DNA of 64,000 nt from Larus michahellis (Eukaryota; Chordata; Aves; Charadriiformes; Laridae): assembly GCF_964199755.1 (NCBI RefSeq), contig NC_133901.1:7603016-7667015 (forward strand), given 5' to 3'. The first letter of the stretch is position 1; every line of letters begins with the position of its first letter. The position numbers were made by a program, and so were the translations under genes. Below the pieces are notes generated by a model. That model was not told the origin of the DNA and made no database searches. It saw nothing but the letters and a program-made list of their open reading frames with translations. Of this stretch, positions 45,111-58,480 are shown piece by piece.

Positions 45111-48100
45111 GAGGTGTATTTTTGTCCTCAAATGGATGAGTAGAAATTTCTGGAAAAAAAAACACCCAAGCTTTGCCGTATTCTGAATTCACGTACTGCA
45201 CTGCTTTGTTTTAGAAAGAAGTTATTTCCAGAACTGCTCATCACCCACATGAGAACCAACTGTTCAACATAGCTCCCTGGCTGCTTCCAGCCTGCTTCTG
45301 CTCCCACCTCGGAAACCCTCACTGGACCCACACCGAGGATGAAATTTTCAAAAGCTTGTTTTGAAAAGCATTTTACTGAAGTGTTTCTATTCCAGTTCCT
45401 GTTTTATATCCTCACCACCAGAACGCGCAACAGCCGAACAGAGATTTTATCAATGACTAACATCTGCCCAGTGCCTTTAAATATCATGTAGAGCCTTTGT
45501 TTCTGCAGCTATGTACCAGCTGTAATATTGTGAAGTTTGGTGTAAAATCTGTGTTTTGGTCTAAGAAGAGCAAGTGTTAAGTTCTGTAGTCATTTCCCAG
45601 CACTGTTAATGTGTACGGTTTTGTACGTAGCCTGTCTATATCATATCCCATTGCCTGCAGGTCTTCCTGCCCACACCCTTACAACTGTGAACACTCATTG
45701 CAACCCAACTGATTGCTAAAGGGCAGAGAGAAATCCTAAAAAGGATCCTACTGATGTAAAGGCTGGAGCTGTGAGAAAATTCACATGAGAATGAGTCCAT
45801 AAGATTTTTCCAGCCGTGGAATAAAAATTAATTGGGAGGTACAGTTGCACTCTGCTTGATGTTGAAATCAGCCGCAAGAAAGGTAAGTCTTTCCTAGTCT
45901 AGTTTTTTGTTATTGAAGAGTAAGGAATACTTGGGGGAACCTGATGTTTTCATCTTTGCTGAATTACTAACTTCTCATGCTTTATACCCTTTCAATTTTT
46001 TTCCTAAATAACGGAGATGAATTGTCATCTTAAAGTCAACTGCTGGAAGGTGCAGCTGTAATTGAAAGCACAGCTGTAAAACTGAAGGAAATATTCTATG
46101 GCACAAGTAAGGGATATGCTACAGATTTCAAGATACCTTTCATATATGCTGGTGTCTACTTAGTAAATGGGAACTGCCGTAGAGCCTTCTGTTTGAGCCA
46201 ACCAGGATGACCACCTCTTGGTGTGGGTATGCAGCAGGATGGGGGGAGCGCAGACCCCACTACTCTTCCTGAGTACAGCAAAATGAGGTTCAAATTTGGG
46301 CTCTTATGCAGCTCTGAGGCATATACCTATTGAGGAAAACAGAGTTTGTGATTATGGTGCACCATGGTGTGCGAGGCAGACTGGCACCTTTCCTCCCGTT
46401 CCTTGTCTGTATCAAGTCAGAGACTGGCTCAAGTGATATTGCCTTAAAAAGAAGTTTGAATTTTACACCCTGTGTATTTTTGACCTAAGTGCTCATGTCT
46501 TGAGTTATCCCTGCTTAGAGTTTGCTACAAATCAGTCTGTGCTCTTCATGTGAGATACGTGAAAATTAGGCACAAGGCTGCAATGCCATTCTTCTTCAAG
46601 CTCCTGAAAATCAGAACTTTTTCTATCACATTTTTTTTGTTTTACATTTTATGCAACAGTAAATTTATTTCTTAGGCAGCAACTGACGGGGGAACTGAAA
46701 GCAGCGTTTTTGGTCTTTAGACTAATTACGTCACAAATAAAAAACACAAGCTAGAGCTAACAAGGGAAATACCTGTATTACCAAAAGTACAATTTTTCTA
46801 CGATGGGAAACTCTGTTTACAAAATGCTGAAAATATACTAAAACTAAAATTCAATTTAGTACAAAGACATTAAGTTCAATGAAAAGCTGCAGTTAAGAGC
46901 ACTTCTGCCACAACTATGTTGCCTCCTGAAATCATATGAACTGCAAAGAAATACAAGGATATAAAGAAATACAATCTAAAAGATAAAATCTACCAATAGT
47001 CTATGTTACTTTGATCCAAAATGAAATCTGAACATCTGATTGCAAAAGGCGACCACAGTTAATTATTTCGATGACTAGAGATTAGGCCCTTACCTTTGCT
47101 TTCAATCAAAGCTTCTTCCTGCCCCAATCCTCTCCTCCATGCTTTTCTTCCAAAGATAAGATGAAAGAGGTTTTGATAGATGTCCGGGTACTCCCCAGAG
47201 CCAGGTCAATCCTCGCACATGACAAGGCTGACCAGAACAAAGAAATATCAATATGAGGAAGGCTGCAGTCATGGCTGACACAATGCATGAAGGGAACAGC
47301 AAGCTTCCAAGAAATCTTATTTAGGGAGTTTGTATGTGAGGGGTCAGAACGACCTCCCCACCCCTGTGTCAGCTTGCACAGCTATGCCAGCCCAGAAAGA
47401 GAAATTTGCCGTTGTTATAAACATAAAGGAAACCAAGGCACCCTTTATGATATGTGGCAGCTCTTCTGTTTAGTTGCAATGTAATAATTCCTTGCCCCTT
47501 TCTGAAGAACACCTCACAATGCAGACCAGAGAGAGAAAAATACTTGCAATAACTGTTCTGAAAAGACAGCTTTATGTATTTTAATACAAGCTTCCCAGAG
47601 CTCAAAATGTTGGCCCTTACTCACACTGTAAGCACTTACCTACAAGAACATTTCCATCAGCTCACCCATAGGAACACGAGCACCATGGGAACCCACCATG
47701 GGTGCAGCAGCTTCGTTCCTCCTGCCAGAAATACCAACGCTTTTTAGTTAGCTAGGAACACCACATCTGCCTTCTCCCTCTAGAAATGGGGTGCTGCACT
47801 TTTCTTTGCTGGAAGTACCCATACTGAAATTCCACATTTTCTGAACATTTGCTACAATAGAAATCCTCATTTCTGTGAGCCTATTCAAATTTTTCTTTTA
47901 CGGCCTTACATTTAAATAAAGTCCTCAGATTATTCCACTGCAATAGTCTCACACTTCTCACTTCATTCCTTGTCTTCCCTTCTGACTGCTGCACAGGAGA
48001 AAGTACTTGGAATTCAATCTTTAAATTTTTATTTCCACAAACTCCTTTTTTGCTGAGCATGTCATTCCATCGCTTCCAACTCCCTGCGCTATTTCTGCAG

Positions 48101-48840
48101 CTGGCAATATTCATGTTTTTCAATAAGGGCATGGTTTCTGTACAAATAACCATGCACAGTTCCAATGATAACGATGTTTTCCTCATGCCATTTCGGGTGA
48201 AGGTGAGCATGTAAACCAGATGTTTTTGGCAAAAACAAATTCCGAAACTCATGACCCAGCAAAAGCTACTTCTGCCTATCTTAGAAGCCGGAGGAACATC
48301 CTGCATGATTTATAGCTGCAGATACAGAACAAACAGAACATTATATAAGAAAACAGACTATTTGTAATTTAAAATTGTTATTTATGAATACCTATACAAT
48401 ATTCAATCTACTCAAAACAATAGCTCTAATAACTTTAACTGCTCCATAACAACTCCTTTTCTTTTTCTTTTTTTTTTTAATTCGGGGATGCATTGCAATT
48501 CAATCTGGTTTTGTGACCCAAGCAGGGAAGGAAGAAAAGAGATAAACAGTCTTTTTTTTTTATGTGTTATTTATGCAAATATATTACACTAACCAGTAGA
48601 CCCACTGTTTACAGACAATGCCTTATTCTTGCAAGAATGTAGTCAAAATGCTAGGAAATGCTTGTTTATCTCATCTACAAGTCAGATCAAAGCATCATCT
48701 GTTTAAAACAGCTTGCTTAGCTCAATGAAACAAATTATATGTAGTGCTTCGGCACTGTTCTGATCCATGCTAAAATATAATAGCTTTTTACATGGGAGTG
48801 CATGGTGAACACATCTAAGTGCAAGGAAAAACACTGCCTT
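45111..48840. other. Long non-coding stretch
   Basis: No gene is seen. A GAAAGGTAAGTC donor-like site lies at about 45889-45900 without a matching coding exon. CAGCTGTAA occurs twice, 18 bp apart (46053 and 46071), as paired E-box-type sites. The 141-codon - strand frame at 47881-48306 has no domain I recognise. An exact octamer ATGCAAAT is at 48573-48580. Confidence 0.5.
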
Positions 48841-48906
48841 TTAAAGGATTGCAATCCTTTAATTTGGATTATCCAATTATACAATCCAATACAAAAGGAT
48901 TGTAAT
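48841..48906. other. 22-bp perfect palindrome with flanking CAATCC/GGATTG repeats
   Basis: Bases 48841-48862 are a perfect palindrome centred on GATTGCAATC with TTAAAG and CTTTAA outer arms. Downstream are TTTGGATTATCC (48864-48875) and a second dyad, ACAATCC (48881-48887) with GGATTGT (48897-48903). Thus GGATTR or its complement occurs at least five times in 66 bp. The central ATTGCAAT resembles a C/EBP dyad, and GGATTA resembles an OTX-type site. Confidence 0.7.
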
Positions 48907-51900
48907 CTCTTTCTCTGTGCCCAGGGATCAAAAAGAAAGGATTAAAATACTCTCAGTCCTCCCTTTCACACAGAGAAAAGTACAGAAACATCATTGCAAA
49001 TGACAGCGAGCCCAACACAAGCCCTTAAGGCACTGTTTTGTGCTTGACCAATGATTTTTTTTTTCCCCCCTCATTTTTTTCCAGCACAGTGCTGTCTCTT
49101 GCTCAGGCCACTTGTAGGATTTGATTATATTCTTTTGGACATTTTAAAGAATGGAAGCAGTTTTCGGCAATAATACAAAATTAAACTGCCATTTTGAAGA
49201 GTTTATAATTTCAGGTCTTAAATGCACATAAATAAGTTACACCTCTTGCATTTTAAATCACTGGAAATCACCACATGAGAAATAAGGTTGTAGGCTGCAG
49301 GCTTTGAGAAACCGCGGCAGATGCGTACATTGAAACCACACAGCTCAACAGCGGCATTACTGCTGGTGGCAGCCATCCGGTGCGTTCAGGAGAACCTAAA
49401 GCAGAAGTTGGCCTTGAAGCAGAATCTTTTTCTGACTGTTGTCATCTACCTACAAAATGAGCGTTTTGGGAATCTTTTTTGGTGAAAAGCGCACAAAGAT
49501 ACGTGTAAGCAAAAAGGGAGCTGGTCATAAAAGAAATCTGTAGAAATAATAATGCATAAAATTTAAAAGCAATAATAAATATAATTTGTACTGTCTAGGG
49601 AAACAACTCCACCCCTCACAGCAGACGTAGTCCAATTACTAAGGAACCTGAGAATAAAGAAGCTTCTAGAGGAAAAATAAAAGGTCTCATGTGATAAGCA
49701 GTTCTTACTTAATCAAAATTCTTCTTCTGAGTCTTGCACCATGTAGTAAATGCAAACGTTATTTGTTGATCTTGCCAGAGGATAATCAAAGGTTGTCATT
49801 TATTTCCCCCTTCATCCCCATTACAGAAATTGCACCAGTACCCACAGGGAAAATTTGTCTATCCTGATCTCTTCTGCCAATTGAAGAGGCTTCTGAAACC
49901 TGCCTGAGAGGATTAAAAGAACCCTTATCTAATTCAGATGATGTGTTCTCATACTCAGAAAGGTCCAATTCTTTCCTTGAACATCAAAACCACCAAGGAG
50001 AAGCGGCCTCAAAGGGCAAACAGTCATGCAGACCAGGACATAAACTTTTTTTTACATTTCAGAAAACAATCAGAGCACAAGCTATCAAAAGGGGGCCTTG
50101 CTGGAGAAAGGGGAGAAAAAAAAACCCCTATTTTTAGCCCTCATTTCACTACATTTCTAACTGAGGCCCAAAACCTAACTGTGTTCAAAATGCTTTTATT
50201 CTGTTAAGGCTTCAGGACAGCTCTGCCCACAGAAGGCAAGAAGCACACCTTAACCTTTATCTTTAAGAAGGTCAAGACACAGGGCTACGTATCCAGAAGG
50301 GATTATATCCCCTGTTTCCTCGACTGAATGCCTCATTAAATTACAGAGGAGATCTAGGACTGCACATTTTAGCAAATATTCCAGAATATCTGTCCCTTCT
50401 TCTCTGTTTTCACATTTTATACAAATGAAGCATGGAGCAGTTTCCCAATAACTAACACCACAACAGACTTAGAGGCTTTAAATTCTATTTTCTACCCTTC
50501 ACAAAAGATGAACTGTTGCCTTACTTTTACGACTCCAGAGAACGGGATGATTAACTGAATCAAAACATGTTTTATCAGGTGAGTCTTGGCAGCTGTAACG
50601 ACAAGGGTTATTTAGGAGCATCTGAAAGTAGCGTCATGGAACAATAAAATTCAATCGTTTGTCAGGTGTGTCACTTTACTATAGACAGGATGAATGACTG
50701 ACACATGAAGGGGTCAAAACACTTATTTTTATGCAGCTGCACATTTGTCTTCACCCGTTAGGTTCCTCTTTCTGAGACTGGTGACATTCCAGATCTGAAT
50801 GACAATCCCTCATAGTATCTGGTTTTGTCTCATATGTTTTGAGGATTACAGAAATACAATGGGAAATCCATATTTTTAAATAGGCATTTCAAAAGATAAT
50901 GTGTACATAACTGTAAAATACATAATAGTTTTACACTTTCCTCTGGTTATGCTGTATTGTGCACAATTGTATTTATGACAATTTTCAAAAGATTATAAAG
51001 CCAGAGTGCCCAGTACAAAATCCAACAATTTGCATTCAAAGCCCCATGTTTTTTATCATTACTGAGCCCCACTGAAAGCCCAGAAAAATTTGTTTCACCA
51101 GTTGAGAAGCATGGCATTCTGCTAAATATAACTTGGTGAGTTGATTTAGCTGGGAGGAGACACCACAATGAGATTTATTCTACAATTTTACATTCCTCCT
51201 GAAATACAGGATGTCTTTGAATGGAGCTCAAAGATTCAATGAAATAAATCAGATTAATCCCTTCTGAAAGACAGCTCAAGGGGAAAGAGTATCAGTTCTT
51301 TGTGTCATGCATTCACACATATCCGAGCATTAGGATGGTCAAGGGGCCTGTGAAACTTGACTGATATTAATTATTTCACTGTTTGTATTAAGTTTTCACT
51401 CTCAAATCCTCAAATGTGATGGAAGACTTAGATTTACTACAAGAATGCAATATAAACCTGCTGATTCAACACCCATATTCAGAACCCCACATGTTGATTC
51501 ATATTCCAGAGGGATCTGCTACTACACTACCGCTAGAACAACACAACCCATGTTTTCATGGCTTTCAATGCATTGATTTAAAGTCCCTTAAATTTGATTG
51601 GTAATAAAGATTATGACAATAGGCCAAGGAGAATACAACCAGTGGTAGAAATTTTAGTGCGTATCCGTCCCCTTTACCTTGTTCTAAAATCAGTTGATTC
51701 TGCAATAATAAACAAAACAACTAACACTAGCTGTCCAGCAGTAATCGGGTGTTTCTAATAGCTGTCCCCCTTTAGGAAAGAGATGCCAGGGAATGTGTAA
51801 AACCACACAGAGTTTTCACCAAAATTAAAGAATAACCACTCAACCCAGTCAAAATTAGTAGCAGAACGATCTGATAAAGAGCTGTCACTGAAAAAAATTA

Positions 51901-54379
51901 TCTGCAATGTATTAAACATAGCTTTTCCTGGTACTGACAGATTAACTTTTTGGTTTGAAACATACTTCTAGTCTATATTTATAAAGCGCATATTGGCATT
52001 TTCTGTATTTGCTTTCCTGACTCTCTAGGGATGTTCCAGGATGAACCCTAAAGTCTTTCAGAGCAGTCTGAAAATAGCAGCTGAATATATTGTAAGATCT
52101 CAAGTTACAGTATATCAGCAAAGCCTTTTTCACTTGGAGTTTAAGCCTGATTTCTTTCAAGGGCTGATCTCAAATAGCAATGTTCACCCCAACCACTTCA
52201 AGAAATGGCTTTTGAAAAAGCCAATTTTTTAAGTGCTGTATGAGAAATTGCAGTTCTGACATAGGAGAAAGTAGTCAGGAAAATACCAAGAGGTGAGTCA
52301 TGACTCTTACTGATTGTTAAGTCTAGAAATCTGGTAAGCAGGATCATCTGGAACAATTGACCACAATAGCGGTTAGTAAGTCTTCAGAAATCACAGGATC
52401 ACTTTATCCATTTTTACCGGCTGACTGGAGGAGCAATCGTACCTTGAGATCAATTGCCATTGACCAAAGAACAGGAGTAACCGTAGCAGCTCAAGAAACG
52501 TGGTATCTTTGCAGCCTCATCAAAACAAAGGATTTCTGGGGGGGTTTTTTTGGCAAAATATGATGTCAAGGCATGTAAGAAATAGTCACGCCCACAACAC
52601 CAGATATACTCACATGTCCTTCATGAAGAAGCTTGATCCAATTAGTGTCTCTTCTGACTGGATCCCAAAATGACCCGGTGTGCAGGTGGAAGTTACTTCT
52701 TCAAATCATGAGGTCATGACAACTCCTGGAAGAGATGGCTGAGGCCAGAAAATAAAATAAAAAAAAAATAACTAAATAAAAACCAAGTGCCGAAAATCCC
52801 ACACCTAACCAAAATTGGAGCCTTCCCCTGACCACTTGTGATGTTGCATGTCATCCTGAGAATGTCTGCTTGTCATAGATTCAAGGGTGGGTTTTAGAAA
52901 CTAGGATTATGAATTTGTTTCTGACCTACATCTCTTACATTCCCCACTGCTGTAGCACAAGTATATCCTTTAATCAATTTTACTTTGGCTGCCATTCAGC
53001 TCGGGTCTCCCTTGACTCCTGAATTATGAAACACAGCAAGTATGAGAAACTTCACTTCTTTGTACCACAGATACCACCAAAATCATCTCTCTCATCTTTC
53101 TTAGTTGTTTCTGATTTAAACAGCTCCAGTCATTGATTCACGAGTTCTGCTATAATAATTGAGGTATTATTTCCTTTCTGTAATTTAAAAACATTTAATC
53201 CTTTGTTTGTTTTTCTGAGCAACACTAAAATATACAAAAATCCTTGCTTAGTTTTGCACGCAGCATTGTTGAATTTTTTTCCCCTTTCCAAATTCGTTAA
53301 CCATTTGATACACGTAGTCATGCACCTGCATGTTTTATCTTTTATCATCCTATCATTTCATCTAACTCTTCTAGATCCCTCCAACACCGTTTCCTCTTCA
53401 GCCAAGTTAAGTCTGAATAATTTTATAAAATCTGCCTATTTTTGCTCCTCTTGTTTAGCACTTTCCCTTAGCTCATTAAAAACACATTGAAACCCAGCTA
53501 CCCTAGAACAAAACTGGAGGCTACCTCCCTGAGAAGCCTTCACCACGTAGAAAAATGATCACTTCATTCCTGATTTGTTCTCTCTTTTAGTAGTTTCTTA
53601 ATCAATATTTTTCTTTAACCATCTTTGACACGATGCACTGAACACCTGGAAGCTTGGCTGAATACAACAAACAAATACATCAGAAGAAAAAAAAACCCAG
53701 ACTTTCAAGTGCTCGAAGCATGCATGTTATGCAAAATCTATTCAAAGACTTCATTATTTTATTTTCATAATCAACTAAAATGGATATTTAAGGAGAGCTG
53801 AGCCCTATATTAATGTTTTCTATAAATAATTTGAAACTAAGAGGCTTTCATATGAAAAATATGAAAAATTTTAATAAAAATAACTTCACTTAGTGTTCCT
53901 ATGAAATAAATGAGATCCTTTGTCCTTTTGGGATATAACGCAAATGAAGTTTTTTGAGGATAAAAATGGTAAGTCACTTGAAATGCACCACTGTACAGCC
54001 ACCACCTACTGTGGAAAAACATTGTTTTGATTAGATTTAAATACTCTAGGCATCTGCATTCAAGTAAAGATTTGGACCTTCTAGTTCGTGCATTATATTC
54101 TGGCATAAGACTAAAATCTTCTGAGATCCAGTTGCAACTGTCAAATTTGTACTTCCGATTCATGTAATTTTGCATTATTTTGAACAGTTTTTTAAACTAA
54201 AGTTTTGAAAGACATATATTCCTAGCTTTCCATTTTTCAATACTTACATACAATTTTTCTTTTTCCCACTCTTAAGAACTATCATTCCTATTATTGTAGA
54301 AATTATTTTGTTCCAAAACGCCACAGTCCTCCCTTTCCAGGTTTCACATTGGAAACAGTCCCTAAACATTACCTATAGA
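48907..54379. other. Long non-coding stretch
   Basis: More than 5 kb of AT-rich DNA with no recognised gene or repeat family. A long pyrimidine tract ending CCAG at about 49056-49084 looks like a strong splice acceptor but has no coding-like continuation. G7T7 near 52539-52552 and A/T-rich runs near 52755-52782 are simple sequence. Confidence 0.5.
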
Positions 54380-54465
54380 TTGCTGGGATTTTTTTTGGTG
54401 GTGGTACTAGTGTTGGGGTTTTGGGGCTTTTTTTAATCCTTCCCCCCCTTTTTTTTTTTTTAGGT
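54380..54465. repeat. Homopolymer-rich low-complexity zone
   Basis: T8, GGTGGTGG, GGGGTTTTGGGG, T7, C7 and T12 runs follow one another, ending in TTTAGG. The strand asymmetry flips within 30 bp from G-rich to C/T-rich. No gene is present. Confidence 0.7.
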
Positions 54466-57400
54466 AATACACTCTTTAGGTATTTCTTATCCTTTCTTTC
54501 ATAATGGTTAACTCAATGAAAAAAAAAAACAAACATAAATTACATGTCTATGCCAAGCTCTTCCTTGAAGATAAAGGTGACACTACCTCAGTTCTCTTAG
54601 GCTGACACCACATTCCTCGCCAGTATTCAACGTTTTACCTGAAGTTGTTTTGAAAACTTTGAGCTGAAAATGAAAAATTGCAGGAAAAAGCTATTTTACA
54701 GAGAATCTAATCCTGATCTTTTGAACAGACCAGATTCCCTGCTCAGAAAGTAATCTTTAATAATAACAACAGCAATAATAATCCTGACATCAGCTGACAC
54801 TTTGGGTGATGTACTTTGAGTCCAAAAAAACCACCGCTCTTTTTTCATAAAGCTTGATTCATGCCCATTCACCAAGATCTAAATTCACTCATCATTTTCC
54901 TTGATCTCTTAGGGTAGCTTCAAAGGGTAGAGCCTCAAAACCTGCAGAAAAAGCTGGAACACCTTAAAGCCAGCCAGAAACTGATCATCTACATACTGAC
55001 ATTTAGGGTGTAAAGGTACATATCATTTATTCAAATACAGACAGTACACGTAAAATACGCATGAACATGAAACAGAGGCTAAGATGATTTTCCTGGTATT
55101 CCTATGTGGATTCTTCTGGTCTCTTCCACTTTCAATGATTTTAATGAGTCAATTTTGTATTTTACAATAGCCAGAAGCTTGGAGACGTCCCTTCTGTTTG
55201 CTGCTTCTTACCCAGCTGCTTTAATGCTACGATCAAGCCTAATTATCTCTTGAAATATAGGTCAGAGTTTGGAATGAATTTCTGAAATATTTTTTAAAAG
55301 CCGTGCGTGCTATGGCTAGTAAATACTTCTGAAAATTCAGAACAGTATGATTTTCAGTAAAAGGCTTTCTCTTCTGTGAGCCAGCAGAAACTGAAGGTCT
55401 TTGAGAGCTAAATTTGATCAAGAAAAGAAGCTTAATTTAAAAGCTACTTTTGCAAAATGAATGCCTTCTTCCCATACTATAGATATTTTTAAAGGCTCGT
55501 AGAAGGCAAAATGAAAAGCATGCTGGGGGAAAATGCAACACTATATATTTTTTGACTTAATAGTCATATGGCTTTTACCACATTTCTCATACAGAGGGAA
55601 GTGAAGTTACCCAGCTTTCTAGCAAAAGAGAAAGAAGTTTAAAAGAGAATAAAATCAGATTTAAAAAGCTAAAATAGCAATAGTAGCTGCAAACAGTAAG
55701 TTAAAACGCATACATGCACGCACAAAAATCCAAGTTGGATAGACAAGGAAGAGCCTTACAAGAATATTACGGAGTAACTTGAGCACTTGTGTGCAACAGA
55801 TACAGCACTGTAAATCTTTTTTTTTATAGAACGGACATTTATGGGTTGTAGGTAGGAACAAACTTTTCTACAGTTTTATACGTTCTCTGAACATCATAAC
55901 ACACTGCGCTTTTCACAGATGTTAAGACCAAATTCACATTGATTGATATATAAACTATTTTTATGGGAGAGCAGTAGCCACTCTTCCCTGCTCATGAAAA
56001 AGAAGGGGAGAGAAGGCTAGCAAGATACAACAAATTACAGGAGATAAAAGTACATCAATCAAGGCAGGCAGTGGTACGCTGATGACTGACAAATACAAGG
56101 TATGTATGCTACTACAATCTCAGCACCAGAAAAATCTAAAATATAAAGTAGAAAGTTCCTATCTTATGGAATATGACAAAGTTATCACTGGCAAACCTTG
56201 AAAGTTGTAGAAATAATCAACTAGGAAAGGAACAGTGAAACCACGCATTGGAGGAAATGCTGGTACCTAAGATGGCAGGTGCAGGAAGAGATGGGATTGG
56301 TATTTGCTGATAAAGTAGAAAAAAAAGCCTATCGAATCCAGCATCAGCTGTCTTGTAAGAGTAACTCACCGTTATATCATTAGTTTTGTCAGAGGCATCA
56401 TGCGGAATCAGAGCACCAGCCTGCACGGCACCAACGTAGATATACCCACTGAGAAAGGGACGAGGAAGGACAACAGGGAGTTACTGGGAAGTCACGTAGC
56501 AGAAACTCACTTTACAATTACATCTGAAGAAAACTTTCTCACCCTGCTGCACCTTTCTAATTCCCCTCTGAATAGTCAGCCTGAACCCCTAACGTTCTCT
56601 TCCTTCAGAAAAATCCTCAGGAGAGCTCTGTTGCAAATGAGGTGAAGATCTCTCTCTTTAGAGTTAATATTACCTCTGTTTGCAGGAAGATCACATAATG
56701 TCCCAATGTTATTAGTGTCAATTGCTTACATCATGAGTCCTGAAATATGAAATTGTGCAGGTAAGCTACATCACCGGTGCAAAGGACCTCAGGCCTGGGC
56801 CATTTCAAGCTCTCTGCTCTATTACTGTAATCAATACACACGTGCATCATTTCAGCCTCCGTGCTATGCTTGTTCTTTAAGAGATTCAAAAGCATATGCT
56901 CAGTTGCACATTATGAATTGAAACGAGAATTGGAGGCATTCCAAAATACATGCCTGACCAAGTTAACTCAGGGAAAAAAAAGTCAGTGTATATGAAGCAA
57001 CATAGATAATTAAGTCTTGGGAAGACGGTGTCAACTCGAGTAGTTACTTCACAACGTCCTGAAGCTCACCCACGTCTAACACAGGTGTGTCTACTCCAGA
57101 GAGGACACCCTCACCTCACTGAAACCAGGAACAGAAATTTCACCATCTTCAATGGGGTGAAAGTTTTCCCAGTAGTTGCTGGGGCATTTGCGTTCGTGGT
57201 CTCTAAGGAAAGAACACACCACATATGTGGTTTTAGATAGATAACACTGATCTTCTAGCAAATGGGAAGTGTTTTTCTTGAATTACTACTCACATCATTG
57301 TTAATGCCATACCTGCATAAAACTTCCTAGCCTATTCCCATTTAAGCACAAACAAGAAGTTTCTTTTACTAAGTGACTTCTACTACTTGTATGGAAAAAA

Positions 57401-57839
57401 TTGCTCAGTGTATGCTCATATCCACTATCAATTTCATTAATCATAAATGTTTTACGGAATGAAAGTCAGGTATTGTTTTCTGTTGTCTTTCAAGCATTCG
57501 CTTATTAAATAACCTCATTGCAGCTAACCATCAATAAATTGGGGATTTTTTTTTTATTTTTTTTTTTACTATGACCTCAAAACTTGTCCTGTGAGCCCAA
57601 TTTGCTGTTTGTAATTAATCCCTTGTTGCTGCTTGGAAGAGCAATGCCCCTTGTCCCGAGAAGAGCACTTGCGTGCCTCCGGTGCTTTGCAGACACTTCT
57701 GTCCTCCGTCTGCAGGAACATTCTGCTCATTTCGATGCATTTCAAAAACTGGCGTAAACAGCGATACCATTTCCTGTCCTGGCAAAATTAGATTTCTCGG
57801 TCCAGTTGTCAAAGGAATAACGGGAATCCATTTGGCACA
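54466..57839. other. Long non-coding stretch
   Basis: Contains an (AAT)-rich segment near 54757-54783, A10 near 54519-54528 and the T-rich run at 57546-57568. No exon, RNA gene or transposon was recognised. Confidence 0.5.
57546..57568. repeat. Poly-T tract
   Basis: T10 and T12 runs separated by one A. It is a simple repeat. Confidence 0.8.
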
Positions 57840-57920
57840 TGCAAAGACCTGCCGGTGTGGGAATTACCTGTGGCTGTCACAGATGACAAGTGTTAATTAA
57901 TGGGTTTTTCTGAAGGAACT
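57840..57920. promoter_or_regulatory. Candidate regulatory block with TALE-type sites
   Basis: GGCTGTCACAGATGACAAG contains CTGTCA (MEIS/PREP/TGIF-type) and TGACA in inverted arrangement, followed at once by GTGTTAATTAATGGG with TTAATTAAT homeodomain cores. Composite TALE-homeodomain arrangements are common in developmental enhancers. Motif evidence only. Confidence 0.22.
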
Positions 57921-58328
57921 ATCATACTGAATGAATCCTTTACCTGACAGCTTTAGGATAAAAACCTTTTCACTCTTGACAGGTCTCTCCCAGATTTCAG
58001 CTCCTTCTTGGTCTGTAGGAGTCCTACTTCCAGACTCAATGGCTATGACTTCAAAGAGAAATAAAAAAAAACCAAAACAAACCAAAAAACCACTACAAGA
58101 ACGTAATGCAATGCACCTTTATAAAACACGTTGGCAGTGAAACAGAATTGAAATGAGATGTACAATGCGATGTGTAAGAGTTCAAAGGACAAAGCACAAT
58201 GCAATTACATTTTAAAGTATGTACTGAACATCTTGCATCAAAGCACTGACTAAACGCCTTTGCAGCCCCAATGTCTTCCAGTCAAGCCCAGAGAGATGAT
58301 GGATAGATGAAAACAATATATTGCCGCT

Positions 58329-58342
58329 GTTGCCATGGCAGC
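58329..58342. promoter_or_regulatory. RFX X-box-like site
   Basis: GTTGCCATGGCAGC matches the palindromic RFX X-box GTTGCCATGGCAAC at 13 of 14 positions, with both half-sites adjacent. It lies in a ~150-bp block (58320-58480) of mixed sequence with GGCTGATCAATGCAGG, TTGTTAATCTTGTC and TTTTTAATGACATC motifs, which has enhancer-like texture. RFX factors regulate ciliary and MHC class II genes, but no such gene is visible here, so the target is unknown. Confidence 0.4.
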
Positions 58343-58480
58343 TTTCCTATCAACTGGCTGATCAATGCAGGGAGTCCAATTTCCCCACGTTGTTAATCTT
58401 GTCAGAAGTGTTAGCATCCCTCAGGTTTAGCAGCACATCACCCGCTATAGCTTTTTAATGACATCTAAGCTATGCTGACA

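Noticed and set aside
48573..48580. POU octamers (also at 10318, 20224, 34341 and 51028)
   Set aside because: About five exact octamers in 64 kb of AT-rich DNA is near chance expectation.
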